Both the position numbers and the translations under genes were made by a program. This document shows positions 16,616 through 27,018 of a stretch of DNA of 64,000 nucleotides, piece after piece; positions within the stretch are counted from its first letter, which is position 1; each line of letters starts with the position of its first letter. Source of the stretch: an uncultured Flammeovirgaceae bacterium (GTDB taxonomy: Bacteria; Bacteroidota; Bacteroidia; Cytophagales; Cyclobacteriaceae); assembly GCA_937883755.1 (NCBI GenBank), contig CAKZYA010000050.1, positions 27,358 through 91,357 on the forward strand. Direction: 5' to 3'. The notes below the pieces were generated by a model, which was given only the letters and a program-made list of their open reading frames with translations, searched no databases and had not been told where the DNA came from.

Positions 16616-18272
16616 CGCTGCTACACTACGCTACCCGCAGTTATTACTTAGTTGCTTATTACTACTTAGCACTTCAGGCTTAGCCCAAGTACAACAGTAC
16701 GTGCTTTATTTTTCTGATAAAGATACGGCAGACTTTTTAATCACCTCACCGACTGAATACCTCTCTGACCGATCTATTGCTCGTCGTGAGAAACAAAACG
16801 TCGAGGTAGATATTTCTGATTTTCCGGTAACGCCTAGTTACCTCCAGTCGGTAACAGCTCAGGGCGGCGAAGTCGTCTATGTTTCTAAGTGGTTCAATGC
16901 GGCACTAGTAGAGGCTTCTACTGACGTAGTAGACCAGCTTGTCGCTCTGGATCATGTCCGCTACGCCGAACTGGTGAAGCCCCGTGCCCGCAATGGTCGG
17001 CGCGGAGGAAATTCCTCAGACGGTGCATCTTACGGTAAATCAAAAAAAAGTAAAAAATACCAACGCACGGAAGAACTATTGAATGTAGAGCAAAATCAGA
17101 TGCTCGGTATTGATGAAATGCACCGCCAGGGTTACAACGGTGAGGGAGTATTTGTAGCGGTATTTGATGGTGGTTTTCGTGGAGTAGATGAATCTTCATT
17201 TTTTGATCATCTGTATTCAAATAACCAACTAAAACTGACTTACGATTTTGTAGGCAATAGTCCGAATGTATACCGTTACGGGCAACATGGCACTGAGGCA
17301 TTGTCTTGCATTGCCGCTTATCAACCCGGTGTACTTGAGTCAGGAGGATATGCTTCTGATATTATGCTCTGCGTGACAGAAGAATCAGGTTCTGAATATC
17401 GAATTGAAGAATATAACTGGTTATTTGCCGCGGAGAAAGCCGATAGCGCAGGAGTAGATATCATCAGCACTTCACTAGGCTACACCACGTTCGATGATTC
17501 TGAAATGAATTACACCTATGATGATATGGATGGGCAGACGGCGGCGATTACTCGGGCTACCCAAATGGCAACCGACAAAGGAATGCTCTGTGTAATCAGT
17601 GCGGGAAATGAAGGAGCAGGACGTTGGCGTTACGTTTCACCCCCGGCAGACGCGCCGAACGTACTGTCAGTAGGGGCAGTGAGTGCGAGTGGTTTCAAGG
17701 TTTCATTCAGCTCTTTTGGGCCAACGGTTGACGGACGGATCAAGCCAGATGTTTCGGCACTGGGGCTACAAACCGTGGTAGTAGACGCGCAGGATAATGT
17801 GACTCGTTCAAACGGGACTTCTTTTGCGGCACCTTTGATTTCGGGTTTTACCGCTGGGGTTTGGCAAGCCTTTCCCGAAGCTACCAATCTGGAAATTATG
17901 GAAAAAGTCCGACTAGCAGGTAACCAAGCGATGACTCCTGATAATGAATTAGGCTACGGGATTCCTAATTTTTCAGTACTGATTGACCAAGCTCCTTTGT
18001 CCACGGAAGAGCCTATTGCTGCTTCGCACTACAAAGTATTTCCTAACCCTATTGAAAGCGGTGATCTATTTGTAGAATCATCTACTTTCGTTAATGAGCC
18101 ACTCGAAATTTACGTGTACAATAGCACCGGACAATTAGTGGCGAACCAGTATATTCCTGTCTCAAGCGATGACTCTTTTACGGTAGACACATCATCATGG
18201 CAACGAGGAGTGTATGTGATGCACGTGCTAAGCACCACGGCTTCGGATACAGTGAAAGTGATAAAATTTTAG
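16599..18272 (+). CDS. subtilisin-like (S8) serine protease with T9SS C-terminal domain
   Basis: The 557-aa product has a signal peptide (ends LSTSGLAQ), a propeptide-like region to about 150, and an S8 domain with Asp190 (AVFDGG), His230 (YGQHGTEA) and Ser408 (NGTSFAAP). The last 75 residues (from KVFPNPIESGDLFV to TVKVIKF) are a type A Por sorting domain, so the protein should leave the cell by the type IX system and be attached to or shed from the surface. The start at 16599 is chosen because it begins the signal peptide; an open frame 72 bases upstream lies inside the preceding lipoprotein gene. A low-complexity lysine/serine stretch near residue 145 (SYGKSKKSKKYQ) may be the prodomain cleavage area. 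Confidence 0.92.
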   Translation: MEKLINAATLRYPQLLLSCLLLLSTSGLAQVQQYVLYFSDKDTADFLITSPTEYLSDRSIARREKQNVEVDISDFPVTPSYLQSVTAQGGEVVYVSKWFNAALVEASTDVVDQLVALDHVRYAELVKPRARNGRRGGNSSDGASYGKSKKSKKYQRTEELLNVEQNQMLGIDEMHRQGYNGEGVFVAVFDGGFRGVDESSFFDHLYSNNQLKLTYDFVGNSPNVYRYGQHGTEALSCIAAYQPGVLESGGYASDIMLCVTEESGSEYRIEEYNWLFAAEKADSAGVDIISTSLGYTTFDDSEMNYTYDDMDGQTAAITRATQMATDKGMLCVISAGNEGAGRWRYVSPPADAPNVLSVGAVSASGFKVSFSSFGPTVDGRIKPDVSALGLQTVVVDAQDNVTRSNGTSFAAPLISGFTAGVWQAFPEATNLEIMEKVRLAGNQAMTPDNELGYGIPNFSVLIDQAPLSTEEPIAASHYKVFPNPIESGDLFVESSTFVNEPLEIYVYNSTGQLVANQYIPVSSDDSFTVDTSSWQRGVYVMHVLSTTASDTVKVIKF

Positions 18273-18276
18273 GTAT

Positions 18277-18933
18277 ATGAAATATATCGCCCCATCGGTG
18301 TTAGCTGCCGATTTTGGCAATTTACAGTCAGCAGTAGAGATGCTCAATCAAAGCCAGGCTGACTGGATTCACGTAGATGTGATGGACGGGGTGTTTGTAC
18401 CTAATATTTCCTTTGGTATGCCGGTGATAAAAGCCATTCAGCAACACGCCCAAAAGCCACTGGATGTGCATTTAATGATTACCCAGCCTGAGCGATATTT
18501 ATCTGATTTTCAAAAACTCGGAGCTGATCGAATCACAGTTCACTACGAAGCTTGTCCACATTTGCACCGAACTGTTCAACAGATAAAAGAATTAGGTTGT
18601 AAAGCAGGCGTAGCGATTAACCCTCATACTTCAGTAAATTTGCTAGAAAATATTCTGGGTGATATTGATTTGGTATTAATTATGTCGGTGAACCCGGGCT
18701 TTGGGGGGCAAAGTTTTATTGAAAATACGTATCAGAAGTTAAGCGATTTGCGACAGCTTATGCAGCGAACGTCATCTTCAGTATTAGTTGAAGTAGACGG
18801 TGGGGTGAGTGATCAGAATGCTACCCAACTCTCTCAAGCTGGGGTCAATGCCTTTGTAGCAGGAAGCTTTGTTTTCAAATCCGTTGATTCCATTGCTACA
18901 ATTGCTCACCTGAAGCAGAAAGTGCAAGTATGA
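18277..18933 (+). CDS. rpe: ribulose-phosphate 3-epimerase
   Basis: A 218-aa TIM-barrel enzyme that interconverts ribulose 5-phosphate and xylulose 5-phosphate in the pentose phosphate pathway. Marks are IAPSVLAADFGNL at the start, the metal-binding HVDVMDGVFVPNISFG, LDVHLMI, MSVNPGFGGQSF and EVDGGV (catalytic and metal aspartates). The length is standard. It starts 4 bases after the protease stop and its own stop overlaps the TonB receptor start by 4 bases, so it sits in a rightward operon with envelope genes. Nothing is odd in the sequence. Confidence 0.96.
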   Translation: MKYIAPSVLAADFGNLQSAVEMLNQSQADWIHVDVMDGVFVPNISFGMPVIKAIQQHAQKPLDVHLMITQPERYLSDFQKLGADRITVHYEACPHLHRTVQQIKELGCKAGVAINPHTSVNLLENILGDIDLVLIMSVNPGFGGQSFIENTYQKLSDLRQLMQRTSSSVLVEVDGGVSDQNATQLSQAGVNAFVAGSFVFKSVDSIATIAHLKQKVQV

Positions 18934-21332
18934 AGCAGTCGGCACTGCGTTACAAAATAATGGAGCTGATAGGACTACTGGGTATCTCTCTGACGGGTTT
19001 TTCTCAGCAAGCAGTGGTCAATGGTACAGTACAAGACAGTACCCAACAGTTTCTCAACGATGTAGCTATTTCAATTGGGCGGCATTCCGCTCAAGGTGGT
19101 AATCAGGGAACAGTCACGAACGATAAAGGCTTCTTTCAACTTTCCCTCCCTGAAGGAACCTACGACCTCGTTTTTTCTCATCTGGAATACACCAATATTC
19201 TCCGACAGGTTAGTTTAAATGCGCGAGATACGCTGACGCTGACTATCACCCTGAGTCCTGATATCCGCCTGCTTCAGCAAGTAGAAGTGATAGCTAATAC
19301 CAACGATGAAAGCCGTTTTGTGCCCGGTTTGGTGAAACTTGATCCCAAAACCGCTCAGAACATTCCCTCTGCCTTTCAGGATTTTAACCGCATTTTAGTC
19401 ACGTTACCCGGAGTGGTTAGTAATAATGAACTAAGCTCTAATTATTCAGTACGGGGGGGGAATTATGACGAAAACCTAGTATACGTTAACAACATTCCAA
19501 TTTATCGTCCCTTTCTGATTCGGGCGGGGCAGCAAGAAGGGCTAAGTTTTATCAATCCTGATTTAGTAGCTGATGTTGCCTTTTCTTCGGGTGGTTGGCA
19601 GTCTAAATATGGAGATAAGCTTTCTTCCACACTGAATGTACGATATAAAAAGCCCACTGATACAGATGCCTCCTTACGAGTAGGGTTGTTAGGCGGTGCA
19701 GCCCATGTGGAAGGCAGCTTCAAAAATGGCTCTTACATTGCTGGCGTTCGTCATAAGCGCGCCCAGTATTTATTAGGTACATTAGAAACGGACGGTCAGT
19801 ATCGTCCCCAATTTACCGATCTTCAGTCGTACGTGACCTATGATTTGGACGGTGATGAGAATGAGGTGAAGAGTGAATTGGGAGTACTGGTTTCCTACGC
19901 GAATAATAACTATCGGGTACAACCTGAAAGCCGAGAAACTAGCTTTGGGACACTGCAAGAAAGCTTCCGGCTATTTGTAGGCTACGCTGGGCAGGAAAAC
20001 CTGACGTACCAAACCTTTCAGACTGGGTTACAGTGGACGTACCGGGTTAATGATCGGTGGAGCTCCCGTCTGATTGGCTCGTGGGTAACCACTCAGGAGC
20101 GAGAATATTTTGATTTAATTGCGGCCTATCGACTGTGTGACGTGGAAATTGGCGGAGATGGCGAAGTTGACGAATGTGCGACTATTTTAGGGTTGGGGGC
20201 AAACCTAGATCACGCTCGTAATAAACTCAGCGCCAACATCTATAATCTGGAAAACCGCATGGCGTACATTCTTAATGAAAGCAATACGCTGGAGTTTGGG
20301 GTAGGGGTTAGTCTAGAGAAATTCCAAGATCAGCTCTCAGAATATTTTATCAGCGACTCAGCTGATTTTATCACTGTAGAGCGTACTGTAAGCAATGAGT
20401 TGGCACTAGACTCACGACGCTTTTCAGGCTATGTGCAAAATACTACTGAGATTGGTAACGTGCATACCATCAATTACGGAGTGCGCTTTAACTATTGGAA
20501 TGTCAATCAGCAACTGCTGATTAGCCCCCGGGTGCAGTACGCGTTTCGCCCGCCAACAAACCGAGACTTGGTGCTTCGGGCAGCAGCCGGTTTATATCAG
20601 CAACCCCCGTTCTACCGAGAATTGCGGGATCGATCTGGGAATTTGCAAACCGGAGTGAAAGCCCAGTCATCGGTACACGCTATCTTGGGAGCCGACTATC
20701 GCTTCACCATGCTAGGGCGAGAGTTTACTTTACTCACTGAGTTATATTATAAGCATCTCTACAACGTTAATCCCTACGATATTGACAATGTACGCATTCG
20801 ATATTTTGCCGAAAATACGGCTCGGGCTTACGCTACTGGAATTGACATGCGCCTCAGTGGAGATTTTATTCCTGGTGCTGAATCTTGGTTTAGTTTGGGC
20901 TTACTACGAACCCGAGAAGATATAGCCGGTGATGAACAGGGGTATATTCGTCGTCCGTCTGACCAGTTGGTGAATCTGGGTGTGTTTTTTCAGGATCATC
21001 TACCAAACGATCCCACTATGCGAGTCTATCTGAGCTTACTCTACGGAACAGGCCTACCATTTGGGCCACCAAACAACGATCGTAACCGTAGTGCCTTGGA
21101 TGGACCCGATTATCGGCGAGTAGACTTAGGGTTTTCCAAAGAAATTCCACTCAACCAAGGAAAAGAAAAGCAACTATTCCGTTCATTATGGATTGGACTG
21201 GAAGTACTCAATGCCTTAAAAGCCAATAATGTAATTTCTTTTACCTGGGTAGAGGATGTCAGAAACCGTCAGTTTGCGGTACCCAACCGCCTCTCGGCTC
21301 GCTTTATCAATGCCAACATCATTCTACGGTAG
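18930..21332 (+). CDS. TonB-dependent outer-membrane receptor with carboxypeptidase-regulatory-like domain
   Basis: An 800-aa receptor: signal peptide (ends LTGFSQ), a beta-sandwich of the carboxypeptidase-regulatory type at about 28-110 (VNGTVQDSTQQFLNDVAIS), a plug (FNRILVTLPGVVSNNELSSNYSVRG) and a 22-strand-type barrel. It is not of the SusC type because the long SusC plug insert and partner SusD are missing. Such receptors take up siderophores, vitamins or oligomers using TonB. The ATG overlaps the rpe stop by 4 bases. The ligand cannot be told from the sequence. Confidence 0.88.
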   Translation: MKQSALRYKIMELIGLLGISLTGFSQQAVVNGTVQDSTQQFLNDVAISIGRHSAQGGNQGTVTNDKGFFQLSLPEGTYDLVFSHLEYTNILRQVSLNARDTLTLTITLSPDIRLLQQVEVIANTNDESRFVPGLVKLDPKTAQNIPSAFQDFNRILVTLPGVVSNNELSSNYSVRGGNYDENLVYVNNIPIYRPFLIRAGQQEGLSFINPDLVADVAFSSGGWQSKYGDKLSSTLNVRYKKPTDTDASLRVGLLGGAAHVEGSFKNGSYIAGVRHKRAQYLLGTLETDGQYRPQFTDLQSYVTYDLDGDENEVKSELGVLVSYANNNYRVQPESRETSFGTLQESFRLFVGYAGQENLTYQTFQTGLQWTYRVNDRWSSRLIGSWVTTQEREYFDLIAAYRLCDVEIGGDGEVDECATILGLGANLDHARNKLSANIYNLENRMAYILNESNTLEFGVGVSLEKFQDQLSEYFISDSADFITVERTVSNELALDSRRFSGYVQNTTEIGNVHTINYGVRFNYWNVNQQLLISPRVQYAFRPPTNRDLVLRAAAGLYQQPPFYRELRDRSGNLQTGVKAQSSVHAILGADYRFTMLGREFTLLTELYYKHLYNVNPYDIDNVRIRYFAENTARAYATGIDMRLSGDFIPGAESWFSLGLLRTREDIAGDEQGYIRRPSDQLVNLGVFFQDHLPNDPTMRVYLSLLYGTGLPFGPPNNDRNRSALDGPDYRRVDLGFSKEIPLNQGKEKQLFRSLWIGLEVLNALKANNVISFTWVEDVRNRQFAVPNRLSARFINANIILR

Positions 21333-21392
21333 GCGGTAGTTTAGTTAAATCTGGAAATTTTTGTATTATTACCGCAAAAAATTTTATCTAAA

Positions 21393-23108
21393 ATGGCTAC
21401 ACAACCTCCACTGCTCAGGAAACTACTGATACTATTAGGAGGGGTTAGTGCAATTGTGTTGGTGATTATCCTTTCGTTTAGGTTGTGGATACAGCCTTTA
21501 GTAGATCAAGCGGTTCAACTAGGACTCAGTCAACTCCACGAGCAAGGTTATCAAGTTAATTATCAGAAGCTAAAATTTCACCCACTTCGTCGGGAAATTG
21601 TTTTACGAGGAGCATCAGTTTCGGTTGATACGGCACAAGTAGCTGGAAATTATTTTACTGGTGAGTTGGCAGAGCTTAAGATTAAGTTAAATCAATACCC
21701 ATATTGGGAAACTGATCGTTTTCTGGCTATTCAACAAATTCATCTGCAAAACCCAGTGATACGGTTGCACTCTTCGGACACTATCTATCAAACTGATGAG
21801 TCTTCCAAGCCGCTCAGTTATTATGCGCTCATTCAGCCTTTTCTGGATTCGCTGTCAATTGAAAGTATCCGCATTGAAAATGGACAGTTAAAGCAAGCAT
21901 TATCACAAAAAATACGCGATACCTTAGTTGTATCAGGGATAAATATTGCATTAACCGATCTTTATCTCGACTCTTTGCGGTCGTCTACTAATCAGGGGCT
22001 GCCCACACTCGCTTCATTTAATATATCACTCGATTCAGTACGGCAGATGTCTAAAGATTCGCTGTACGCTTTTTCAGTAGGAGCAGTAGAGGTGGATGTA
22101 CTAGATAAAACCATACACATACAGGATTTTCAAGTACAGCCTACATTCAATAAAGATGAGTTAATTACGCTTTTTGATCAGCAACACAATCAATTTGCAG
22201 CAAAAATTAGCTCACTGAAAGTTACAGGAATTCAACTGAACCAGTGGGTGAAGTCAACCCAGCTTCGGGCTCAGCGTATTAGTGTTGATTCGGCACATTT
22301 AGCCATTTTCAAGGATAAGCGACTGTTACAAAATCGGGCGGTTAAACCCCTCTTGCAGACTATGTTACAGTCGGTACCGTTGGCTTTTCAAGTTGATACC
22401 ATTATAGTGCAGGCAAGTCAGATTGAGTATGAAGAGCGTAACGGCTTGTCAAATCGTTCGGGTAGAATTTCATTTGATCGGCTGTATGCCAGCTTGTACG
22501 GTGCTACTAACATCTTTTCTAGTCAAAATACATTTGAGGCAAATATCCGGGCTGCGTTTATGAATGCCGGAATATTTGATTTATCGTTACGGGTACCACT
22601 CAATAGTGAACAAGGGTATCATCAGATACGGGGAGAGTTAAGCCAAATGCATTTGGATAAATTAAATCCCTTTCTCGAGCCAGTTGCTTTCGCCTCAGTT
22701 AAAAGTGGCATGCTTAACAAACTAACTTTTGAGATAAACGCTGACGAACGTATATCGACGGGAAAAGCCTATTTCATTTACGATGATTTAAAAATCTCAT
22801 TAGTTAATCAGGAACATCCCAAGAATCCGGCTATTAGAGAGATGTTAGGCACCTGGGTAGCCAATTGGTTTGTAGTAAAAACCGATAATCCCACCCGTAA
22901 CCAACCCCTTCGGGTCGGACAGATATACTATGAACGTGATCCGGGTCGGTCAGTATTTAGTTATTGGTGCTACTCTCTACTTTCTGGGTTGAAAGCAAGC
23001 ATTGGTTTATCTAAACCAGGTGAGGTTACTGCATCTACCCAAGCAATCACGAAAGAAGAGGAGCGTCCGGGGTTAATTAAAAGAATATTTAAAAAGTCTA
23101 AAAATTAG
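21393..23108 (+). CDS. AsmA/DUF748-like membrane-anchored protein
   Basis: A 571-aa protein with one N-terminal membrane helix (about 9-32, LLILLGGVSAIVLVIILSF), then a long periplasmic part rich in beta strands. Its opening (DQAVQLGLSQLHEQGYQVNYQKLKFHPLRREIVLRG) is typical of AsmA-like or DUF748-like proteins, thought to act in lipid movement or outer-membrane upkeep. The C-terminal tail is basic (RPGLIKRIFKKSKN). It begins 60 bases after the TonB receptor, probably in the same transcript. The family placement is by pattern only. Confidence 0.65.
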   Translation: MATQPPLLRKLLILLGGVSAIVLVIILSFRLWIQPLVDQAVQLGLSQLHEQGYQVNYQKLKFHPLRREIVLRGASVSVDTAQVAGNYFTGELAELKIKLNQYPYWETDRFLAIQQIHLQNPVIRLHSSDTIYQTDESSKPLSYYALIQPFLDSLSIESIRIENGQLKQALSQKIRDTLVVSGINIALTDLYLDSLRSSTNQGLPTLASFNISLDSVRQMSKDSLYAFSVGAVEVDVLDKTIHIQDFQVQPTFNKDELITLFDQQHNQFAAKISSLKVTGIQLNQWVKSTQLRAQRISVDSAHLAIFKDKRLLQNRAVKPLLQTMLQSVPLAFQVDTIIVQASQIEYEERNGLSNRSGRISFDRLYASLYGATNIFSSQNTFEANIRAAFMNAGIFDLSLRVPLNSEQGYHQIRGELSQMHLDKLNPFLEPVAFASVKSGMLNKLTFEINADERISTGKAYFIYDDLKISLVNQEHPKNPAIREMLGTWVANWFVVKTDNPTRNQPLRVGQIYYERDPGRSVFSYWCYSLLSGLKASIGLSKPGEVTASTQAITKEEERPGLIKRIFKKSKN

Positions 23109-23204
23109 CTGTTAGGTTCCTTGTAAATCTCCAACTTTAGTAATTGTTATTATATTTTGGTACGATATTCTATCGATTACCAGCAGAAATTTAATGGTAA
23201 GTCG

Positions 23205-23212
23205 TAATTTTG
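23205..23212 (+). promoter_or_regulatory. Bacteroidota-type -7 element before the flippase gene
   Basis: TAATTTTG is a full match to the TAnnTTTG -7 consensus of Bacteroidota housekeeping sigma factors and lies 25 bases before the TTG start of the flippase gene. No strong TTTG -33 element is seen at the usual distance, so this is a candidate only. Confidence 0.4.
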
Positions 23213-23237
23213 TATTCTAATTTAAACAGGTGTTGAT

Positions 23238-24692
23238 TTGAAGGTAAGCAGTAAAAAAATTGCTAGTGGAGTAGGTTGGGTAGCTGTATCTTCCCTAGGT
23301 AATCAAGGGTTACGTTTACTAGTAAAGCTAGTCCTAGCCCGGTTATTATTACCTGAGCATTATGGATTAATTGGGATGGCAGCGGTTTTCACGAGTTTTG
23401 TAAGAATGATCAGTGAGTTTGGAATGGGAGCCGCCCTGATTCAAAAAAAGGAAGAAGAACTTACTGAAGATCACTATGTTACCGCTTTTTGGACGAATTT
23501 AGGTGTATCATTGTTAGGTTATGCCATTACGGCATTAATTCTATCACCAGTTGCTGTCTGGTTTTATGATGAACCCATTCTAGGTAGTCTACTTCCAGTT
23601 ATCGCGATTTCTATCATTCTAGATGCCCTGTACATTATTCCCAAGGCGAAGTTATCCCGTCAATTAGATTTTCGTCCGCAGGCTATTATTAGTATTATTT
23701 CGGTAGTACTAGCTGGGGGAATAGCAGTTTATTTGGCATTTAATGATTGGGGGGTGTGGTCATTAGCATTTAATAGTATTGTAGTTTCTGTAGTTTCCGG
23801 AATATTATACTTTTTTCATACTCGATGGCTCCCCTCATTTTCGTTTAGTAAATCTGCCTTTTTGAGCCTATTTAGCTTTGGGGGCTACGTACTGGTTGAG
23901 CGGATTTTCTACTTCTTAACCAATAACATTGACTACCTACTGATCGGTAAGCTCATTGGAAGCAAAGCATTGGGAGTGTATACATTAGCCTTTATTCTGA
24001 CCGATGCATTTCGGACAAAGGTGATGAACATCTTCAACAAAGTGCTTTTTCCCGCTTATTCCAGTATGCAAGGTGATACGGCGGTACTCAAGAAGTACTA
24101 TTTGGGAGTAGTGCATCTTAATGCTAATATTCTCATTCCGATAATGGTGGTATTCATCGCTCTGGCTAGACCTATCATTTTGATAGGATTTGGAGAAGAG
24201 TGGTTGGGCACAGTAGTGCCTCTCCGAATTTTGTCACTTTCGGTCATCATTCATGCAATCAGTGGCACGGTATCTACGGTGATAAAAAGTACTGGGCGAG
24301 CCGATCTTATTGTGAAGATTAATTCACTATTAACGCTTCTGGTTACTGTTCCAGCTATTGCTGTAGGCTCTATCTGGTTTGGTATTGCTGGAGCAGCCTG
24401 GGGAGTATTTACCTATAAAACTATTGGTCTTCTGGTTTATCAGCGTTATATTAACCAGATAATTGGTGTGCCCTTTGTGCGCCTTTTAGAAAAAATATAC
24501 AAGCCTACGCTAGCAAGTGCTTTGGCGGGGATAGTCGCTTATCTGTGGAGTGAATCCACATCGCTAGATACCATGATAGTTTTGGTATCAGGTGGACTTT
24601 TTATCGTAATATTCTACGGGGTCTACCTAAATATTTTTGAAAAAGAATTGATTACTAAACTACGAGCGATTGTCAAGCGTAAGAAACGATGA
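23238..24692 (+). CDS. polysaccharide flippase (Wzx/WzxC-like, MOP superfamily)
   Basis: A 484-aa integral membrane protein with about 12-14 helices. It begins KVSSKKIASGVGWVAVSSLGNQGLRLLVKLVLARLL, the usual opening of lipopolysaccharide O-unit or exopolysaccharide exporters, with LIGKLIGSKALGVYTLAF in the middle. It should move lipid-linked sugars across the inner membrane. The start is TTG at 23238, chosen because no ATG lies before the conserved opening. Its last codons overlap the glycosyltransferase start by 4 bases, so both genes likely serve one surface glycan. Confidence 0.88.
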   Translation: MKVSSKKIASGVGWVAVSSLGNQGLRLLVKLVLARLLLPEHYGLIGMAAVFTSFVRMISEFGMGAALIQKKEEELTEDHYVTAFWTNLGVSLLGYAITALILSPVAVWFYDEPILGSLLPVIAISIILDALYIIPKAKLSRQLDFRPQAIISIISVVLAGGIAVYLAFNDWGVWSLAFNSIVVSVVSGILYFFHTRWLPSFSFSKSAFLSLFSFGGYVLVERIFYFLTNNIDYLLIGKLIGSKALGVYTLAFILTDAFRTKVMNIFNKVLFPAYSSMQGDTAVLKKYYLGVVHLNANILIPIMVVFIALARPIILIGFGEEWLGTVVPLRILSLSVIIHAISGTVSTVIKSTGRADLIVKINSLLTLLVTVPAIAVGSIWFGIAGAAWGVFTYKTIGLLVYQRYINQIIGVPFVRLLEKIYKPTLASALAGIVAYLWSESTSLDTMIVLVSGGLFIVIFYGVYLNIFEKELITKLRAIVKRKKR

Positions 24693-25678
24693 TAGAGACG
24701 TATGACTTAACCATTGCAATTGTTAATTACAATACGAGAGAACTCCTAAAATCTTGCCTGACCAGTATCTTTGCCCAAACTAAAGATATTAATTTTCAGG
24801 TAATTGTAGTTGATAATGCATCTAAAGACTCTTCAGTGGAAATGCTGAACGAGTATTTCCCAACAGTAAAGGTAATTCAAAACCAGAAGAATGTTGGTTT
24901 CCCTTCAGCAGTAAATCAGGCATTGGCTCTCTCAGATGCCCGCTACTTTCTACTCTTTAATTCGGATGCTAAGCCATTAAATAACGCTTTCAAAAGCATA
25001 ATTGATTATATGGATCAGCATGAACAGGTTGGTATTTGTGGCCCACAACTGTACTATCCTGACGGTAGCCCCCAAAAATCTCACTATCGCTTTCGGTTCC
25101 CCCGGGGTAGGGCACGGTGGGAGGTTATCCCTCGGATAAAAGAACTAAAAGCGCTGCTGAGAGGCGATACTGACTATGAGTATCACTATAACCGTAGGCC
25201 GGTAGTCATACCTGATCAGCCTCGTAAAATCCAGTGGCCTCGCGGGGTATGCTTCATGATTCGGGGTAAGTGTGTTGAGGATGTAGGGTATATGGATCAG
25301 AATATCTTCATTTACTCTGATGAAGTAGATTATGCCTGGCGTGCGCGTTTGAAAGGTTGGGAGCGCCATTTAGTTCCTTGTGCAAAAGTCTCTCATGAAG
25401 AGGGAGCCAGTACAAAGAAAAATGCAAGTATGATGAATATTATTCACGTGCAAAGTGATTACTACTATTTCTACAAGCATTTTGGTTTAAGAGGCTGGCT
25501 TGCGTTACGTCTGGGTTATTTGGCTGGAAGTTTTGCTGCTTTGCTGTTAGGTATAGCGTCCATCTGCTACAAACACCTTCGAGAAAAGAAAGTCCCCAAA
25601 CAGCATTTTGCTGATTTTCGCGATCTTTTGATGCTGTCCACTCTTACTAGCAAAGTACTGCCTCCTGACGCAAGGTAG
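24689..25678 (+). CDS. family 2 glycosyltransferase (rhamnosyltransferase-like)
   Basis: The 329-aa protein has a GT-A fold: LTIAIVNYNTRELLKSCL, then VVDNASKDSSVEML, and the metal/nucleotide site LFNSDAKPL (the family's NxDA motif). The acceptor-side segment PRGVCFMIRG and the acidic SDEVDYAWR are typical of WbbL-like rhamnosyltransferases. A hydrophobic stretch at about 275-297 may tether it to the membrane. It is translationally coupled to the flippase (ATGA). The sugar it transfers is unknown. Confidence 0.88.
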   Translation: MIETYDLTIAIVNYNTRELLKSCLTSIFAQTKDINFQVIVVDNASKDSSVEMLNEYFPTVKVIQNQKNVGFPSAVNQALALSDARYFLLFNSDAKPLNNAFKSIIDYMDQHEQVGICGPQLYYPDGSPQKSHYRFRFPRGRARWEVIPRIKELKALLRGDTDYEYHYNRRPVVIPDQPRKIQWPRGVCFMIRGKCVEDVGYMDQNIFIYSDEVDYAWRARLKGWERHLVPCAKVSHEEGASTKKNASMMNIIHVQSDYYYFYKHFGLRGWLALRLGYLAGSFAALLLGIASICYKHLREKKVPKQHFADFRDLLMLSTLTSKVLPPDAR

Positions 25679-25878
25679 ACAGTTGCGCCCAACTATAGCA
25701 TTCTACAATACCAAAGGTTTTTAAACCCAGGGTGCTTATAAGGTGCTTGTATTTAGATAATGTATACCCTTTTTGGCAGTGCTCCGAAAGTTACAAATGC
25801 TAGACTATTTAGCTTCCCAATAAGTTAGTATCTTGCCGACTAGTTTAGTTGATAATTCAGTGATTTTTTCCTCAATTT

Positions 25879-27018
25879 ATGCCCATCGATTTTACTCAGG
25901 TGCCCTCTGCCTGTTTTGTCTTAGAAGAAGCTAAGCTCCGACGTAACCTGGAAATTATGCAGTATGTGCAACAGCAATCAGGTGCCAAGATAATCTTAGC
26001 GCTGAAAGGGTTCGCTATGTTCTCTGTATTTCCGTTAGTGCGACAGTATTTACACGGAACTACTGCTTCCTCACTAAACGAAGCCCGCTTGGGTTATGAA
26101 GAATTTGGCGATGAAGTACATGCTTATTGTCCAGCGTATTTTTCCGATGAGTTTGATGAGATGATGAGATACTGCAATCATCTCACTTTCAACTCACTAA
26201 ATCAGTGGGATAAGTTCAAAACGCAGGTGCTACACCACTCCAAAAAAATCTCGTGTGGATTGAGAGTTAACCCTGAATACGCTGAAGTAGACACAGATCT
26301 TTACAACCCTTGTGCGGTAGGTACCCGGCTCGGGATCAGTATCGATCATTTGGGTAACCAACTACCCGAGGGTATAGAAGGCGTGCATTTCCATACGCTT
26401 TGCGAGAGCGACTCTCATACACTGGAACGTACCTTGCGAGTGATTGAGGGTCGGTTTGGACACTTATTGCGACAGGCTAAGTGGATGAACTGGGGTGGTG
26501 GACATTTGATGACTCGAGAAGGCTACGATCTCGGTCATCTTATTAGTTTGGTAAAGGAGTTTCAGGAAAAATATCAGGTAGAAATTATTATGGAGCCCGG
26601 TTCGGCAGTGGCTTGGGAGACGGGTTACCTTACCTCCACAGTAGAGGATATTTTTGATAGTAAAGGAATAAATGCGGTGGTATTAGATATCAGTATCTCA
26701 ACACATATGCCCGACTGTATTGAGATGCCCTATAAGCCTAAAGTGTTGGGAGCCACCGATACTGTATCTGGTCAGTTGGCCTATCGTTTAGGCGGCTTAA
26801 GTTGTTTAGCAGGGGATTATGTGGGAGATTATAGTTTTGAGCAACCCCTAGAGATTGGCGATAAAATTGTTTTTAATGACATGATGCACTACACGATGGT
26901 AAAAACCACTTTTTTTAATGGTGTACGTCATCCTTCTATCGGAATATGGCGTGAAGATGACCATTTTGAGTTAGTAACTCAGCTGGGTTATCAAGCCTTT
27001 AAAGACAAATTGTCCTAA
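25879..27018 (+). CDS. nspC: carboxynorspermidine decarboxylase
   Basis: A 379-aa PLP enzyme of the alanine-racemase-like fold that makes norspermidine or spermidine from the carboxy forms. The PLP lysine lies in ILALKGFAMF (near residue 43). Other marks are HGTTASSLNEARLGYEEFG, GVHFHTLCES, NWGGGHLMTREGYD and EPGSAVAWETGYL. The length fits NspC. The partner carboxy(nor)spermidine dehydrogenase is not adjacent. It ends by overlapping the convergent LacI-type gene by 4 bases. Confidence 0.93.
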   Translation: MPIDFTQVPSACFVLEEAKLRRNLEIMQYVQQQSGAKIILALKGFAMFSVFPLVRQYLHGTTASSLNEARLGYEEFGDEVHAYCPAYFSDEFDEMMRYCNHLTFNSLNQWDKFKTQVLHHSKKISCGLRVNPEYAEVDTDLYNPCAVGTRLGISIDHLGNQLPEGIEGVHFHTLCESDSHTLERTLRVIEGRFGHLLRQAKWMNWGGGHLMTREGYDLGHLISLVKEFQEKYQVEIIMEPGSAVAWETGYLTSTVEDIFDSKGINAVVLDISISTHMPDCIEMPYKPKVLGATDTVSGQLAYRLGGLSCLAGDYVGDYSFEQPLEIGDKIVFNDMMHYTMVKTTFFNGVRHPSIGIWREDDHFELVTQLGYQAFKDKLS